Source: Clavulina sp. PMI_390 (taxonomy: Eukaryota; Basidiomycota; Agaricomycetes; Cantharellales; Hydnaceae). Taken from it: a stretch of 20,629 nucleotides of DNA. Shown here piece after piece: positions 1 to 10,057 of the stretch. How positions within the stretch are numbered: the first letter of the stretch is position 1; each line of letters begins with the position of its first letter. The translations under genes were made by a program, and so were the position numbers. The DNA lies in assembly GCA_015039315.1 (NCBI GenBank), contig WIDE01000252.1, positions 1-20,629 on the forward strand. The letters are read 5' to 3'. The notes under the pieces are model-generated. The model worked only from the letters and a program-made list of their open reading frames with translations, did not search any database and had not been told where the DNA came from.

Positions 1-1
1 A

Positions 2-277
2 CCTCGCATCCGATTCTCTTTCCACCCACCTCGATCAAGCTGGACTGTGGAACGACTCCAATTTCCATTGCGTTTGGCATATGCTTGCACATTCCATAGC
101 TGCCTCGGCCTAACACTTGATCGCGCAGGATTTGATTTCCGAACAGATTGCTTTGCCCATGGACAGCTGTACACTGCTCTCTCCCGGATTCGTTCACGGC
201 AAGACGGATTAGCCATGTTTGCAAACCCTGAAGGATGCAGCACAGTCAATGTTGTATATAGTAAACTGATCGAGTAG
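2..277 (+). CDS. C-terminal fragment of a Pif1-like helicase, Helitron type
   Basis: The frame is open from the left edge and ends at a TAG (275-277), giving about 91 residues. It shows the end of a Pif1-type superfamily 1 helicase: [17 protein letters not shown], then a degenerate motif V, then [16 protein letters not shown], which is motif VI with its conserved arginines. This is how the helicase domain of Helitron Rep/helicase proteins, and cellular Pif1 proteins, end. In intact members motif V reads about KSQGQTL; here it reads HSCLGLTL, so the usual Lys and Gln are missing and the copy is probably inactive. No ATG is needed because the gene enters from outside the window. A cellular Pif1 relative is possible, but the very short tail after motif VI favours Helitron. 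I found no convincing Helitron 3' end (hairpin followed by CTRR) downstream. Confidence 0.75.
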   Translation, partial: PRIRFSFHPPRSSWTVERLQFPLRLAYACTFHSCLGLTLDRAGFDFRTDCFAHGQLYTALSRIRSRQDGLAMFANPEGCSTVNVVYSKLIE

Positions 278-725
278 TAGTATTAATGTCAACTATGTTT
301 GGGCCCGAAGGGTTAGCCCTTGTATGATAGTAAGGACATCGAACTCTCGACTATTACTGAGTGCATACCAAGAATTGTCGCGTAAACGTTCGATATCCTG
401 GGACACTTATTTATCCTTTTGAAGCGCCGCGTCATCGAATGCTTCAACAACTTTCGGCACAACTGTGACCAACGCGAATGGTTCTTTTCATATTGGGAGT
501 CCCCTTGTCATCACTAGGCTTATCGATTCATTTCTAGTTATTTCTTTTGCTATATCTACGAAGTGTTGTGAATGTTCTTCTCATCCATCTTTGTGGAACA
601 AAGGGATGATGTCAATGAAATCGTTGAGGCGGTGTGGGCAAGATGATCTCGGAGGTGTTTATGTGACTAGAATGTACCATGCTTGCGAGAAGAGATCAAC
701 GTGAACATCTCAATAAATGAAGATA
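278..725. other. No convincing gene
   Basis: This stretch follows the helicase fragment. It has a small stem-loop at 308-321 (AAGGG, loop TTAG, CCCTT) about 30 nt after the stop codon. A 79-codon open frame at 465-704 has no recognisable motif. Its end (about 667-692) resembles 7296-7321, so it belongs to the duplicated segment described below and is probably not a gene. Confidence 0.5.
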
Positions 726-2000
726 CTAATGTTTAAATAGAAGTGAGTAAATGGCATTCCGAGATGATAGTGTCAATGCAGCACCCGTCATGTGAGGAAA
801 TAATTCTGGTGCGGGCTCATGCTCTCCAACAAAGAGGGTGTTAACTATTCTCTGGAGGCTTGGAGTAGATTCAAAATGATCAGGAAGAGTAATCAAGTGC
901 TAATGGGGAGTACGTGAAAGTCAAACTAAGCTGCTCATGAGGTGCCCATGAAACAGCGCTGTAGCCGTCCATTGCCATCACACAGCCCTCACGGCTCTTG
1001 GACGGTGATTATGATTTAATGGAAGGCTGCTTGACCTCTGTGATCAGATGAGTGGAAAGATGTTACAGATTCAATTGATGATGTCATGGGAAGGGATCCG
1101 AGGGGATGGGGGACAATTGAGCGCAGGTGCGGAATGGGCAAACCCCAAATAAGGATCGGCACAGTCAGGTTCACATACAAAACTCTTTGCTATGCACGAT
1201 ACAACGACCAATTTTTATTGAATTTCAAAATTGATTGATAATAGGTACACTACATGAGGTATGTTGTGCAATTGCACCTACGCATCTTATGGAGAAGCCA
1301 CTCAGCTGGATGATTAAGCTAATTATTTTGTCGGAAAACATATGGTGATATCTTCGTCAATGCATGAAAATCTGGTATGTACCGCTTCCTAGGGATATTG
1401 AAGCTCGTGAGTCGCAAGCACATGAGGCAAACCGGCCGAAAAAGCGACCAACCTTGGCACTACAATTGTTCCGAGGTCATACCATTGGAAGCATCCGGAG
1501 CAGTCTGATAAACGTACCACTCAGCCGAGGCGCTTGAGCCGATACATCATCAGGAGGCCTAGAGAGCAGGTCCGCAACACGATGAGAGAGCAGATGGTGC
1601 GAGTAGTGTTGTCAGCGTGAGATCCTGATTGAAAGGCAAAGGCGACCACCACATGAAAAGGCTGTCCTGGTATCCTATGATGCTTGTAAGCCACTTGCTT
1701 TCAAGGTGTGGATATCAGAGAATGATAGCCATGCTGTCGAGTGCGGCAAATTGTGGGCTCACCATATTGAGTCTTGTGGGGTTGGCAGGCACAATACCCA
1801 CGGCTACAAAAGGATCCACCGCTGTTAGAAAGTCGGAAGCGCATCAAAACATAAGCCAGACACCATTTTGGTGGACGGAGGATGATGGGGGGATGGAGGG
1901 AACCAAAGTGCGGAACGTGACAATAACGGGCGGATTTGTATAGCGGGCTCCACTATCATGAGCGCACCAATCAGCTTCCGGTCGTTCTTCCCGCCCCTAT
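640..2000 (-). repeat. Decayed duplicated segment, copy A
   Basis: By eye this segment matches two pieces elsewhere in the same order. Positions 667-900 resemble 7296-7430, for example AATGATCAGGAAGAGTAATC here against CATGATCATGAAGCGCAATC there. Positions 1380-2000 resemble 14590-15240. The pieces of the other copy lie on either side of the Harbinger element. The most conserved part, 1861-1990 against about 15107-15240, looks like a promoter read on the minus strand: an inverted CCAAT at 1967-1972 and a TATA-like GCTATAC at 1938-1944. Downstream of it on the minus strand both copies keep a possible intron (here 1762 to 1698: GTGAGC, CTCTGAT, AAAG) and a TAG|CCGTG acceptor-like site. The reading frames of the two copies disagree by indels, so if this was a gene at least one copy is dead. 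Confidence 0.55.
726..899 (-). pseudogene. Possible helicase remnant inside copy A
   Basis: On the minus strand a frame of 57 codons is open from just after an AG (the in-frame TAG at 902-900) to a TAG at 728-726, with no ATG at its head. It reads LITLPDHFESTPSLQRIVNT and later MTGAALTLSSRNA. This spacing resembles the block in Helitron and Pif1 helicases that runs I-x-LP, SLQxLI, then AILTPKN, which lies upstream of the motifs seen at 2-277. If so, it is a second helicase fragment in opposite orientation. The match is weak. The equivalent place in copy B (about 7380-7430) is interrupted by stops, so it is not a functional gene there. It could also be a chance open frame. Confidence 0.25.
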
Positions 2001-3219
2001 ATTGTTAGATATGGGAGAGTATTGTCCGAAAGGAACGCTCGGCACTCCTGCATTCGGGCGCCAGGCATTGACGCTGGAATTTGAAAATCACAGGTTCGAC
2101 CACGCGGTTGCTTGCTGGTGGTTGAGGCAGGGTTTCGTTTGGATGTAGGTTTCGATGGCGAGGGTTAGTCATCACCATCAAGGCGATGCGATCTGGTGAA
2201 TAGGCGCTTCCATGGCATGATCCTTAAGGTTCCCTCAATGCAGCTGTGTTTAGAGTAGTGTGGCATGAGAATTATCATTTATGCGCTGTTATGTATCCAT
2301 AATCGAGAGGATACAGGTGGCCCACCAAAAAAAAAACTGATCCCTTGCTCTCTTTCAGACTCCAGGCTGGCTACCTCTAGGGAATTGTACGACCTTATCT
2401 GTACAGCTCCAGCAGAGTAGTGCGCCAAAGCCCGCTACCTCCAATATTCGCATGGCGTGGCACTGCCGTGCTCATTAGGGGCTGCATTGCTTCACCAGTT
2501 CGAACTACCCTTTGGTTCGAGGCCACACTTCGAGACTCGGAGAGAGTTCATATTCATGTTTGAACAGATTCATGGATGTCGACCGGATCTTTGACTCAGC
2601 CTCAGGATGGGCAGCTTAAGTCCTTCCACCCACATCTACATGGCTTTGGTCTCAATGTTACGCTGATTCTCCTAGAACCCTTGAGCGGGTTCTTCTCTTA
2701 TTGTGAGATATTGATGTGCACGGGCATGGTGTCTATTCGTAACTTGATAATTCGACGCACTGCTATGCCTAGAAGATACCCCTGGCATCCACGCACGTTA
2801 GACCATCCATAGCGGTGATATGCGCTGATTAGGATTATCCGTAAAATAATGATAGGGTGGCTGTTCTCTTGCCCTCTAAGAAAGACTTTAACCGTGCTCA
2901 AATGCACCATCAGCAATCCGCTAGCCAAATCCCAAACCACATGAGCGCTTATCCACACTCAACCCCGTGCAACATTAGTTTTTTTGATCGATCTGAAGTA
3001 CAACAACGCCTTCCCCAACTCAGTTCCGCTGTTATCTCAGCTCTCCAGATTAATCATCATGGCCTGTCGCCCTAGGGGACAGCGAAGCCCAGGTCCCAAG
3101 ACCCTGCTTACCTCGGCGTCTGGTGGAATGAATTATGGCCCATGAGTTTCATAATTAGCTCCTCATAACCTCACGGGATATCAATTCCGGTCGTTAATTG
3201 GCCCTTAGGCCTGCACCGC
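2001..3219. other. Intergenic stretch without a clear gene
   Basis: This 1.2-kb stretch lies between copy A and the TM1 promoter. It holds an A10 run at 2327-2336 and several short open frames (such as 2576-2812 and 2857-3075) with no recognisable motif and poor continuity. Two places look like RNA polymerase III B boxes (around 2090 and 2513), but no matching A box or cloverleaf was found. Confidence 0.5.
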
Positions 3220-3226
3220 TATAAAA
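3220..3226 (+). promoter_or_regulatory. Likely TATA box of TM1
   Basis: TATAAAA at 3220-3226 lies in a GC-rich setting about 250 nt before the TM1 start codon and is followed by C-rich sequence. A four-codon upstream reading frame (ATG at 3251, TGA at 3263-3265) would lie early in the leader. The leader would be about 220 nt, or shorter if it has an intron. Confidence 0.4.
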
Positions 3227-3478
3227 CGCCCACCGCACCCCAAGGCTGCGATGTCTCCCCGTTGAAGACTGCTCATATCCCCTCCATCTTAACTCGTGTA
3301 GTGCGTTTTTTTTCTTAACCGACTTGAAGAAGACTAACCCCTTGCTTCAAATAATGGCGCGCCCATCATGAACCTCTAAGATTCTATCCTCAGAGTACGC
3401 AAAGAACCGCACAAAGCTCCCTGTAGGAAAGTACTCGGCTCTAACCTTTCACTCAAAGATCCATCGGAAAGTAACACG

Positions 3479-4352
3479 ATGTCTAACTGTACAATTCCGG
3501 CGAACCCCGATGTGTCCGGCATTGGCATTAGGGTTGGGATGTGTATCACCACTTACTTGATGGTAATAGATCCCTCAAAGATATACCTAAGTGCGGGCCT
3601 TAACGGTTTCGCTCTATTGGTCACAGCAGTCGCACAAACTGGTGCGTGGCTTTCTCGTGAATTCATCCGCGTATACTTACTCCCAAAATCCGCAGCAACC
3701 CACAATCTTGATCTCTATCATGCAATCATTGTTATGCATCAGCTCGGCTTTCTTGGAATTTCCACTCTCTCTTCAGCCCCTCGTCGGTCTAGCCCTCTGA
3801 GGTTAGCTTTCTTTCTCATGACCTTGTGGGCTGCCTCTGGTCTCCTGGTAGCTTGGTCAATGTATGTCTGGATTACAGCGCCGTCGTTCGGCATCTCCAG
3901 CATCCCATCTCATGACCCTCACTGCAATGACTTGGTGAAATACGTCGTATTTTTTGCCAACGTCCGAGCCACTGTTCCATGGCTTCGAGGGCTCGCTGTT
4001 ACAGGGCTCGCCTTGGGAGCCATCGGCGTGCTGTTATCAGGGGTCGCGATTCTAACACTAGACGTTGGTAGCGCCGTCTCGGACCCTAGCAAGATTGTAC
4101 GGTCATCCGGCATTCTCGTTTGGATATATAACGTGGTCATGCTTGAACTGACTATTAAGCGTAATAACGTCGCGCCAGGGGAGAATATATGGAGCTTTGG
4201 TCAGATCGTCCCTATGGTTATTGCGGTTAGTGGGGCAGTTGAGATTTTGATGCAGTATATCGAAGACTCAGAGGACGATGGTACGCCCCCGGCTCATTCT
4301 ACCAACCGCGAGCAACACAACTAATTTCGTGATGTATTATGCGATAGATTGA
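3479..4352 (+). CDS. TM1: multi-span membrane protein, uncharacterised fungal family
   Basis: Proposed exons are 3479-3641, 3696-4280 and 4348-4352, giving 250 residues. The protein starts MSNCTIPANPDVSGIGIR and ends in an acidic EDDD. Six or seven hydrophobic segments are visible, with MYVWITAPSFG after the fourth and NNVAPGENIWSFGQIVP before the last. No catalytic motif is seen. I recognise the pattern as an uncharacterised membrane family common in agaricomycetes; the function is unknown. The ATG matches TM2 and TM3. Intron 1 (3642-3695, GTGCGT..GCAG) is exactly 54 nt and has no stop, so an unspliced reading stays in frame; the paralogues argue for splicing. Intron 2 (4281-4347) has a CTAAT branch site and leaves a 5-nt last exon; unspliced, the frame would end at 4324. 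Compared with TM2 and TM3 the protein lacks about 13 residues between spans 1 and 2. ZZ1 follows on the same strand. Confidence 0.8.
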
Positions 4353-4785
4353 GCTCTGTTTCGTGCGAAGGCTGGATCTGTGATTATGAGAGCAGAAGTA
4401 ACTGGTTGGATCTTCTGTTTCTCCTGACTGTATAGCGTTGCGACGGCATTACTTTGTTTCATAATTTGCCTGAGAGCGATTGGTACAAACCAGCTTATTA
4501 TCGCAGAAGTGCTTCGATATTGTGACTAGCCTCTGTACGGCCTTCACGTGAGGCAAATGCGTGCCTGACTCGGAACATTGTTCGAACACTTCCAGCTGAA
4601 GCAGCTTGGTCCACCAGACTGTGAAGGCTGAAGCTGGAGCTAACTGAGCTGCGTAGCAAAGCTCAAGGCACAGTAGCTCCCGAGCGCCCCCTCCAAAACC
4701 GTGGTTTTGTCACGCCTGGGATCCGGTGGACGATTTAGGCGCCTTTCAAACCGCTCTCGATCCACGACCTCATGGTGCGCGTGCT
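4353..4785. other. TM1-ZZ1 intergenic region, possible 5' exon(s) of ZZ1
   Basis: The frame that leads into ZZ1 is open from 4657 but has no ATG before 4786. An upstream exon for ZZ1 could lie here: in ZZ2 an in-frame TGA sits just before the conserved part, which suggests a splice acceptor at that point. I could not place such an exon. Nothing else recognisable is seen. Confidence 0.4.
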
Positions 4786-5675
4786 ATGGTTAACCACGGT
4801 CGAAACGCACTAAAACGCTATTCAAAAACTATATGTTCTGGATATAAGCCGCATCAAGCGTCCCATACATTCCGAGAGTGGAAGAGATGGTGCGATGTAT
4901 GCGGTGAGGTGGCGGCGAGGGCAAACCATGTATTAATTGTTCTCTCGAGTATATTTATGTATCTTACAGGCATCGTAGTGCCAACAGTGCCCTGACTATG
5001 ATGAATGCGATGATTGTTTTCGGCTACCTTCATCCCATGAGCGTTCCCATACCTTCCAGCAGCTTACCCGCAGCTGTGATATCTGTGGAAAAATCAGTGG
5101 AAAGACGAATCATGTAAGTTATTTCAGACGGGTTGACTTTTACTGTTCCTCTTATTCTCATTTTTGGCCACTCCTATTGTGCATTAGTGCAATCAATGCC
5201 CCGATTATGACGAATGTGATGATTGCTTCAATTTACCCAAGACAACTCGCTCCCACGTCAACCCCCTTCCTAACAACATTCCGACGAGCAGCCGAGACAG
5301 GAGTCTTGATTTGATCCACCAGCCTTATCACCGATTCCAAACTCAAACGAACAACCGTCCAGTACAATGTGATGCTTGTCAAGCGTTAGTCAAGATGGCC
5401 TATCATGTGCGCTTATCCTCCTACCACCTGTTGATTTGTCTGCATTAACAATTGTCGCGAATGGTACCCTAGTGCATGGACTGCCCTGACTATGATGAGT
5501 GCTGGCATTGTTTCCTTGGCGCAAAAGAGGAGTTTGGTACAGCCAACCCTCAATCTGGCCTTGGTGGGCTCCCCCAAGGCATGAGAGACAATGATGGTGA
5601 GTCTGAAAACATGGAGAATCCAGCGTGTCGCTCTCTAAGAAATTCCGTCTAGCGCCTCCCTCATACGAGGAATAG
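4786..5675 (+). CDS. ZZ1: protein with three tandem ZZ-type zinc fingers
   Basis: Proposed exons are 4786-4929, 4979-5113, 5188-5406, 5473-5596 and 5653-5675 (214 residues). Each finger has a first pair (CDVC, CDIC, CDAC), then the ZZ signature C-x2-C-x5-C-x2-C (CQQCPDYDECDDC, CNQCPDYDECDDC, CMDCPDYDECWHC). Finger 1 also keeps a His pair (HERSH); finger 2 has one His and finger 3 none, so later fingers look degenerate. ZZ fingers bind two zinc ions and usually mediate protein contacts. Introns 1-3 (49, 74 and 66 nt) fall at the same place in every finger, phase 0, right after a His codon and before TGC. Intron 4 (5597-5652, GTGAGT..CTAG) gives the ending APPSYEE, a PPxY motif of the kind bound by WW domains; unspliced, the frame stops at 5652. 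The 5' end is uncertain: 4786 is only the first in-frame ATG, and homology with ZZ2 starts at KPH (about 4850). Confidence 0.75.
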
Positions 5676-7100
5676 ATCACCTAAATGCTATTTGCAAGCT
5701 TGGAGGGCAATTCTAGGGCTCCAATCGACAGGAGATCCCTAGTGGAACATTTTTTCCAGTCCGTACATGGTTGCGGGTCTGTTCATAGGACATATATATG
5801 TGAACTATCGCTAACTCTGCGTATGGAGCTCGGATGGCACTCCCGAAAAGTAAGAATACATGACGTAAAAATACAGTGAAAGATTCAATTTAGTGCATAC
5901 ACCGTGCCAGTTGATAAGTGTTGATAAGCACCTTTTGATTCTCTTGCTACCCCCACCACTACACTCCTCAATCAAAGGGTTTTCCGCAATAACAGAGAAT
6001 CTGAATCGTGCCCCATATTTAATTTCTGTCGCTGAAACCCTCGATTCTCCTAACGTAAGTTCCTCATTCAGGTGTTGGCAGCATACCTTCAGGGTTATCT
6101 GTTCAACCAAGCGCTTCATTCTATCACTACTGCTTTCCTGCCTGTCTACCTAGCGGAATTTATACTGAGTCTCACTATCAACAAATGATATTGCGCTAGC
6201 ACCGTATCCCAGCATCCTAGCTTTTTGGCTTTTAGCCAGTGGCTCGTTCACCGTCACCTCGCCCAGCATCCTGAAGCTCTCTCCATCGCCTCTGATTCAG
6301 GTATGCTATGGTATTGCAAGCGTTTCCCTTGCCCACGGATCTCACTCACATCGGTTTCGGAACTCACGACTGCTCGGTCTCCTCAGTCCTGACATTTTTG
6401 AGGCCCCACCATGATGGTTATTTAAATCTCTGATGGCCTGACAACCTCAGCAAATAATTGGCCATATGACCTGCGAGCCGGACTGTTCTCAACTGGTACG
6501 CATTGTTGATCACAGTAGTTGTACAGACGAGCGTGTTCTTCCTTCATCAAATCCTTGCTACAGGCACTATAGCTACTCCCAATTTCCATGGCCAAAATCA
6601 TACGGCATTTTATGTGCACCAAATATGATTCCTCGTTGTGAGGACCGCGTATTTGAGCTCCCAGTGCGACACTAGCAGAGCTCGACTTTTACAGTGTGTT
6701 CTCGCCATGTGAGAACTGCATACATCAGGAAAGGCGGTACTATTTCCAATCGCGTGCACGGCTGTCGGAACCCGATCTATACCCTCCTATCTCAATGACT
6801 CCTCAATTTTTCGGATCCTGCGTCACTCTCCGGCTTTGATAAGGTGCTGCGCGTGTTGTGGTCAGCAAAGCTGAATGGAGATGATAAGGTGACCCAGCAT
6901 AGTGTTGGTGTCACAGAGTGTCTAAGAAAAGAAACCTCGAGAGCCAGCAGAGCCATGAGGCTCCCCGCCCTATCATCATCTCTCGGCGCCTCTCTTCCCT
7001 GGACCCAGTCTCTTTTGCTCAAGGGTGTTCCCATTCTTATAACTGCCAGTTCCAGTCCTCAATAGTTTTCACACCACAGATCTCATCAAGAGCCGAGTAG
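5676..7100. other. 1.4 kb without a convincing gene
   Basis: Open frames here are short and lack motifs. The longest on + without an ATG is 6169-6411 (81 codons, serine and leucine rich, then TGA). Overlapping frames on both strands at 5811-6153, 6422-6675 and 6792-7100 look random. No repeat or RNA gene was recognised. Confidence 0.45.
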
Positions 7101-7145
7101 TAGAGACCTTGCGAATAGGCAAATTGCCTATTCGCAAAGTCTCTA
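7101..7145. repeat. Near-perfect 45-nt inverted repeat (hairpin)
   Basis: A 22-nt arm (7101-7122) and its reverse complement (7124-7145) flank a single A, with one mismatch (C at 7108 against the expected T). The core is GCGAATAGGCAA / TTGCCTATTCGC. The right arm ends in CTCTA, and the genome continues GTG, so the string CTAGT lies at its edge. It could be a transposon end, a minimal palindromic element or a regulatory hairpin. No second copy is visible in this window. Confidence 0.85.
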
Positions 7146-7289
7146 GTGAAGGCCTATCACCGAATTGGGCCTCCTCACGTGTGATGCAGCTGCCTATGCT
7201 TTATCATCTCGGCCCATAATGCGATGAGGGCTCGTCTATGCGCAGAAATACGATGCCCGACTTCCCATCTACGTGTCAATATCAACGAT

Positions 7290-7500
7290 ATATGAAACTA
7301 GAATGTACAGTGCTTGCGAGACTGTATAATTCACGAATACCAAAGACTTGGTTCATTATTATTCGGATGGTTAGAGAGGTTTAACATGATCATGAAGCGC
7401 AATCAAGAGCTTTTGGACAAATGTGAAGAGTAAGCGTCCAGAAAAGACGCTGATGATGAACCCACGAAGCCGCGTTGAAACTGCCTATAATCATGCCATG
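7290..7500 (-). repeat. Decayed duplicated segment, copy B, left piece
   Basis: Positions 7296-7321 match about 667-692 (ACTAGAATGTAC, then TGCTTGCGAGA). Positions about 7370-7500 match 857-980, with small gaps. In copy A the matching DNA is continuous with the part equivalent to 14590-15240; here the Harbinger element lies between, together with unmatched flanks (7500-7894 and 13883-14560). The frame open at 726-899 in copy A is broken here by stop codons. Confidence 0.5.
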
Positions 7501-7891
7501 GTCCTTGCGGCTGTGAAGTGCGATTTGATCTACCGGAATGTTTCAGCATCATATACCATTCTTAATACATTGTCAAAGTATATTGTGTGCGAGGTAATCT
7601 AGACCATATCTCATTTGAGCTGGTGCCAGATGCAATTTCTGCTAGAGAGCCTTTCCGCTCAGATGATTTATCTATTCTCCTCGATGATATCTTTCTCATG
7701 CTTGAACTACGCTTGTAGCGAACCCGGCGGTATTGGTGAAAGCAAACCTCAGTGTTTAGTCATATTCTACAACATTCACCCTAGATTCCATTCATCCGTA
7801 ACAAATTTGTGGGAAAGGCTCATGTGATGGGACGAATACGAAAGGAAAAAGTAAAGGACGTTCAAGGCCATGTTGTGAGCTGAGAAGATAT

Positions 7892-7894
7892 AGT
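7892..7894. repeat. Putative target site duplication, left (AGT)
   Basis: AGT just before the left terminal repeat equals AGT just after the right one (13883-13885). A 2-bp TA duplication with the element starting at GGGG is equally possible. Joining the flanks at one AGT would give GATATAGTGTTGAG. Confidence 0.45.
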
Positions 7895-7942
7895 AGGGGT
7901 GTTCAGAGTAGGATAAAATACGCCTCAAATGCGAATAAAATG
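7895..7942 (+). repeat. Left terminal inverted repeat of the Harbinger element
   Basis: It pairs with the reverse complement of 13835-13882; mismatches are at positions 7, 18, 19, 26, 27, 32 and 40 of 48. Just inside is one CTCTCAAATG (7945-7954), also found near the other end, and an inverted copy (ATTTGAGAG) near 7982-7990. Confidence 0.85.
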
Positions 7943-8412
7943 ACCTCTCAAATGATCGTGAAATTGCTCATTCCAGCGCATATTTGAGAGATTTGACGCT
8001 ACTGTGAGCGTCCTGGGCTGCAAATTTTATAAATTTCAGTCGATTTTCGTCACCGAGCTTCGCCGCGGCCTCGAGGCATTCCCTGGTGTTTGGCTTGGCG
8101 CTCGCCGTGCCAACTTTCCCCCGCCACGTCGCTGCTCAGCCCCATCCCATACCTCCTTCCAGCGCTCTGATTCATTCGATACAAACTGGGCCACCTCCTT
8201 GTCTCCACGGCCTCATCTGCATCTTCCCTGGCCGTTTGGAGCACCTTCTTAACATACCCTCCCGCCTGTTGTTGGCCGCCGCAACTGCACCATCTGTCGT
8301 GGATTCTAACCGTGCCAATGCGCTAGTCTTCTTATCATATCTTATTTCTATCTGTGAGCCATCTCTCAGCCTGAGCTAGTCTCATTCGTTTTGAGCCTTA
8401 CTGTATCTTCAG
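7943..8412 (+). other. 5' region of the transposase gene
   Basis: This 470-nt stretch lies between the left terminal repeat and the transposase ATG. Open frames at 8004-8379 on both strands read as low-complexity proline/serine sequence and are probably leader. A possible leader intron starts with GTGAGC near 8353 and would end at TTCAG directly before the ATG. Confidence 0.4.
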
Positions 8413-10057
8413 ATGCCTCGTAGGTCCGCGCGCGCAACGCTAGCTTCAGCAGTGCTTGAGTTTGCTCAAGATCACACTGGTGCTTTTCTTGCGGCTCTTG
8501 TCGATGATGGCATGTCAACGTCTTCATCTAGCACGTCTTTGTCCAGCACGTCCAAGGATACCTCGATGGAAGATGCTTCGGCTGATGGTGTTTCGCTGCC
8601 ATCTATCTCCCTCCCCTCCCTCCCTTCTACTCCCTCCACCCCCTCCACTCCTTCTGGTCTGACGTCTTCAGCGCTTGATTCACCGCCTCAAGCCGATGCC
8701 GAACCGCCTGATTCTGATGATGACGATGAGGAGCTAGCCTCGTTCCGTCTCTATGCCCTCGCCATCTTCACAAGTGCTGCAACGCTGGAATTCATTCAAA
8801 ATCAGCGCGTCCTTTTCCCAAATCCTCCAGTCCCAAAAAACTCCCAACTCCTGATGCTCTTGAACGACTTCTCTGCCAATCACTCTGTCCGATTTCGCGC
8901 AAACCTCCGCATGGAACCCACCACCTTTGACCACATCCTTTCTCTCATCAACGACGACCCCGTCTTCCAGAACAATTCAAACATCACGCAGATCGATCCT
9001 CGCTATCAACTTGCCATTGCCCTCTATCGTTTTGGCCACTATGGCAATGCTGCGTCCGTCCAGCAGGTTGCCCAATGGGCAGGGTGCAGTGAGGGTCTCG
9101 TCGTCCTTTCCACATACCGTGTGATGACAGCTTTGCTTCGTCTTTCGGAGCACGCCATGGCCTCCCCAACTGACGCTGAGATTGCTCGGTCAAAAGCGTT
9201 TGTTGCCAAGGCATCGTGCGCAGCATGGCGAGATGGGTACTGCATGGTGGATGGCACACTGATTCCTTTGGCGTTCAAGCCGGGATGGTTTGGTCCGGTC
9301 TTTTTTGATCGGAAATCCAACTACTCGCTGAATGTCCAGGTCTGTTTTTATCTTCCTTTTCCCGTATTGCTCACTGACCTCATCTTGAATATAGATTGTC
9401 AACCTCGCCAATTATCTCATCATCGACTTTGTGGTAGGGCCGTGTGGATCTGTACACGATGCATCGGCTTTCACTCACTCCGCTGTACACCAAGACCCCA
9501 ACACGTTCTTCCGGCAAGGGGAGTGGGTATGGGCGGACTCGGCTTATGCTCTCCTGTCCTGGTGTGTTGTTCCATACAAGCGACCGGCAAGCGATTGGCA
9601 GGAGAATGCGGAGTTCAACACAGTTCTGTCCCAGGTACAGATCCTCTATCAAACTCTGTTACTCCGTCCAGATTACTAAACTGCATCACTTTTTTGCTTC
9701 TGCGTTATCGAGGTGCGCATCAAATCAGAGCACTGTATGGGCTACCTGAAGGGCCGGTGGGCATCGCTTCGTGGTCTTTCAATTAAGATCAAGTGTGAAG
9801 ATGATCTTGAGAAAGCGAAGGCTTGGATTAAGTGCTGCATCTTCCTCCATAACATCATCGTCCGCTATGAAGATCACGCAAACGGAATCCCTGAGGATGA
9901 CGATTGGTATCAGGCCATTCTCGTGCAGGGTCGTGATCAGGAGGTTAATCTTGGACAAGGTGCTGGGGAAGATGAGGGTTTTCAGGTTGTAGATGGTAGT
10001 GGACAGGCAAAGCGAGAAGAGCTGAAGGCAGCCTTGCTCGCATCGCGCTATTCGTAA
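8413..10057 (+). CDS. PIF/Harbinger transposase (DDE_Tnp_4-like nuclease)
   Basis: Exons 8413-9339, 9395-9634 and 9713-10057 give 503 residues. The enzyme should cut and rejoin the element's DNA ends in the nucleus. Residues 1-110 are serine/threonine/proline rich with an acidic run (DSDDDDEE). A helix-turn-helix-like part follows (YRFGHYGNAASVQQVAQWAG). The catalytic triad is visible: D280 in MVDGTLIPL, D357 in EWVWADSAYALL, E395 in RIKSEHCMGYLKGRW; D-to-E spacing is 38. The family's HDASAF block is at 331-336. Intron 1 (55 nt, GTCTGT..ATAG) and intron 2 (78 nt, GTACAG..CGAG) are needed to join these motifs; intron 2 has a good CTAAAC branch site but an unusual GAG acceptor. Without splicing, the first frame runs on as nonsense to 9786. 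No frameshift or stop is seen, so it may be functional with the Myb-like partner. Confidence 0.9.

Noticed and set aside
300..325. Stem-loop after the helicase fragment as a Helitron 3' end
   Set aside because: The stem has only 5 bp and no CTRR follows at the usual distance.
2085..2520. B-box-like sequences near 2090 and 2513 as tRNA or SINE
   Set aside because: No A box at proper distance and no cloverleaf; the A10 run at 2327 has no repeat unit before it.
8004..8379. Open frames on both strands before the transposase
   Set aside because: They are low-complexity and sit in the expected leader; the transposase start at 8413 explains the region better.
9340..9786. Unspliced continuation of the transposase frame to 9786
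   Set aside because: It loses the HDASAF and WADSAY blocks, which the spliced frame keeps.
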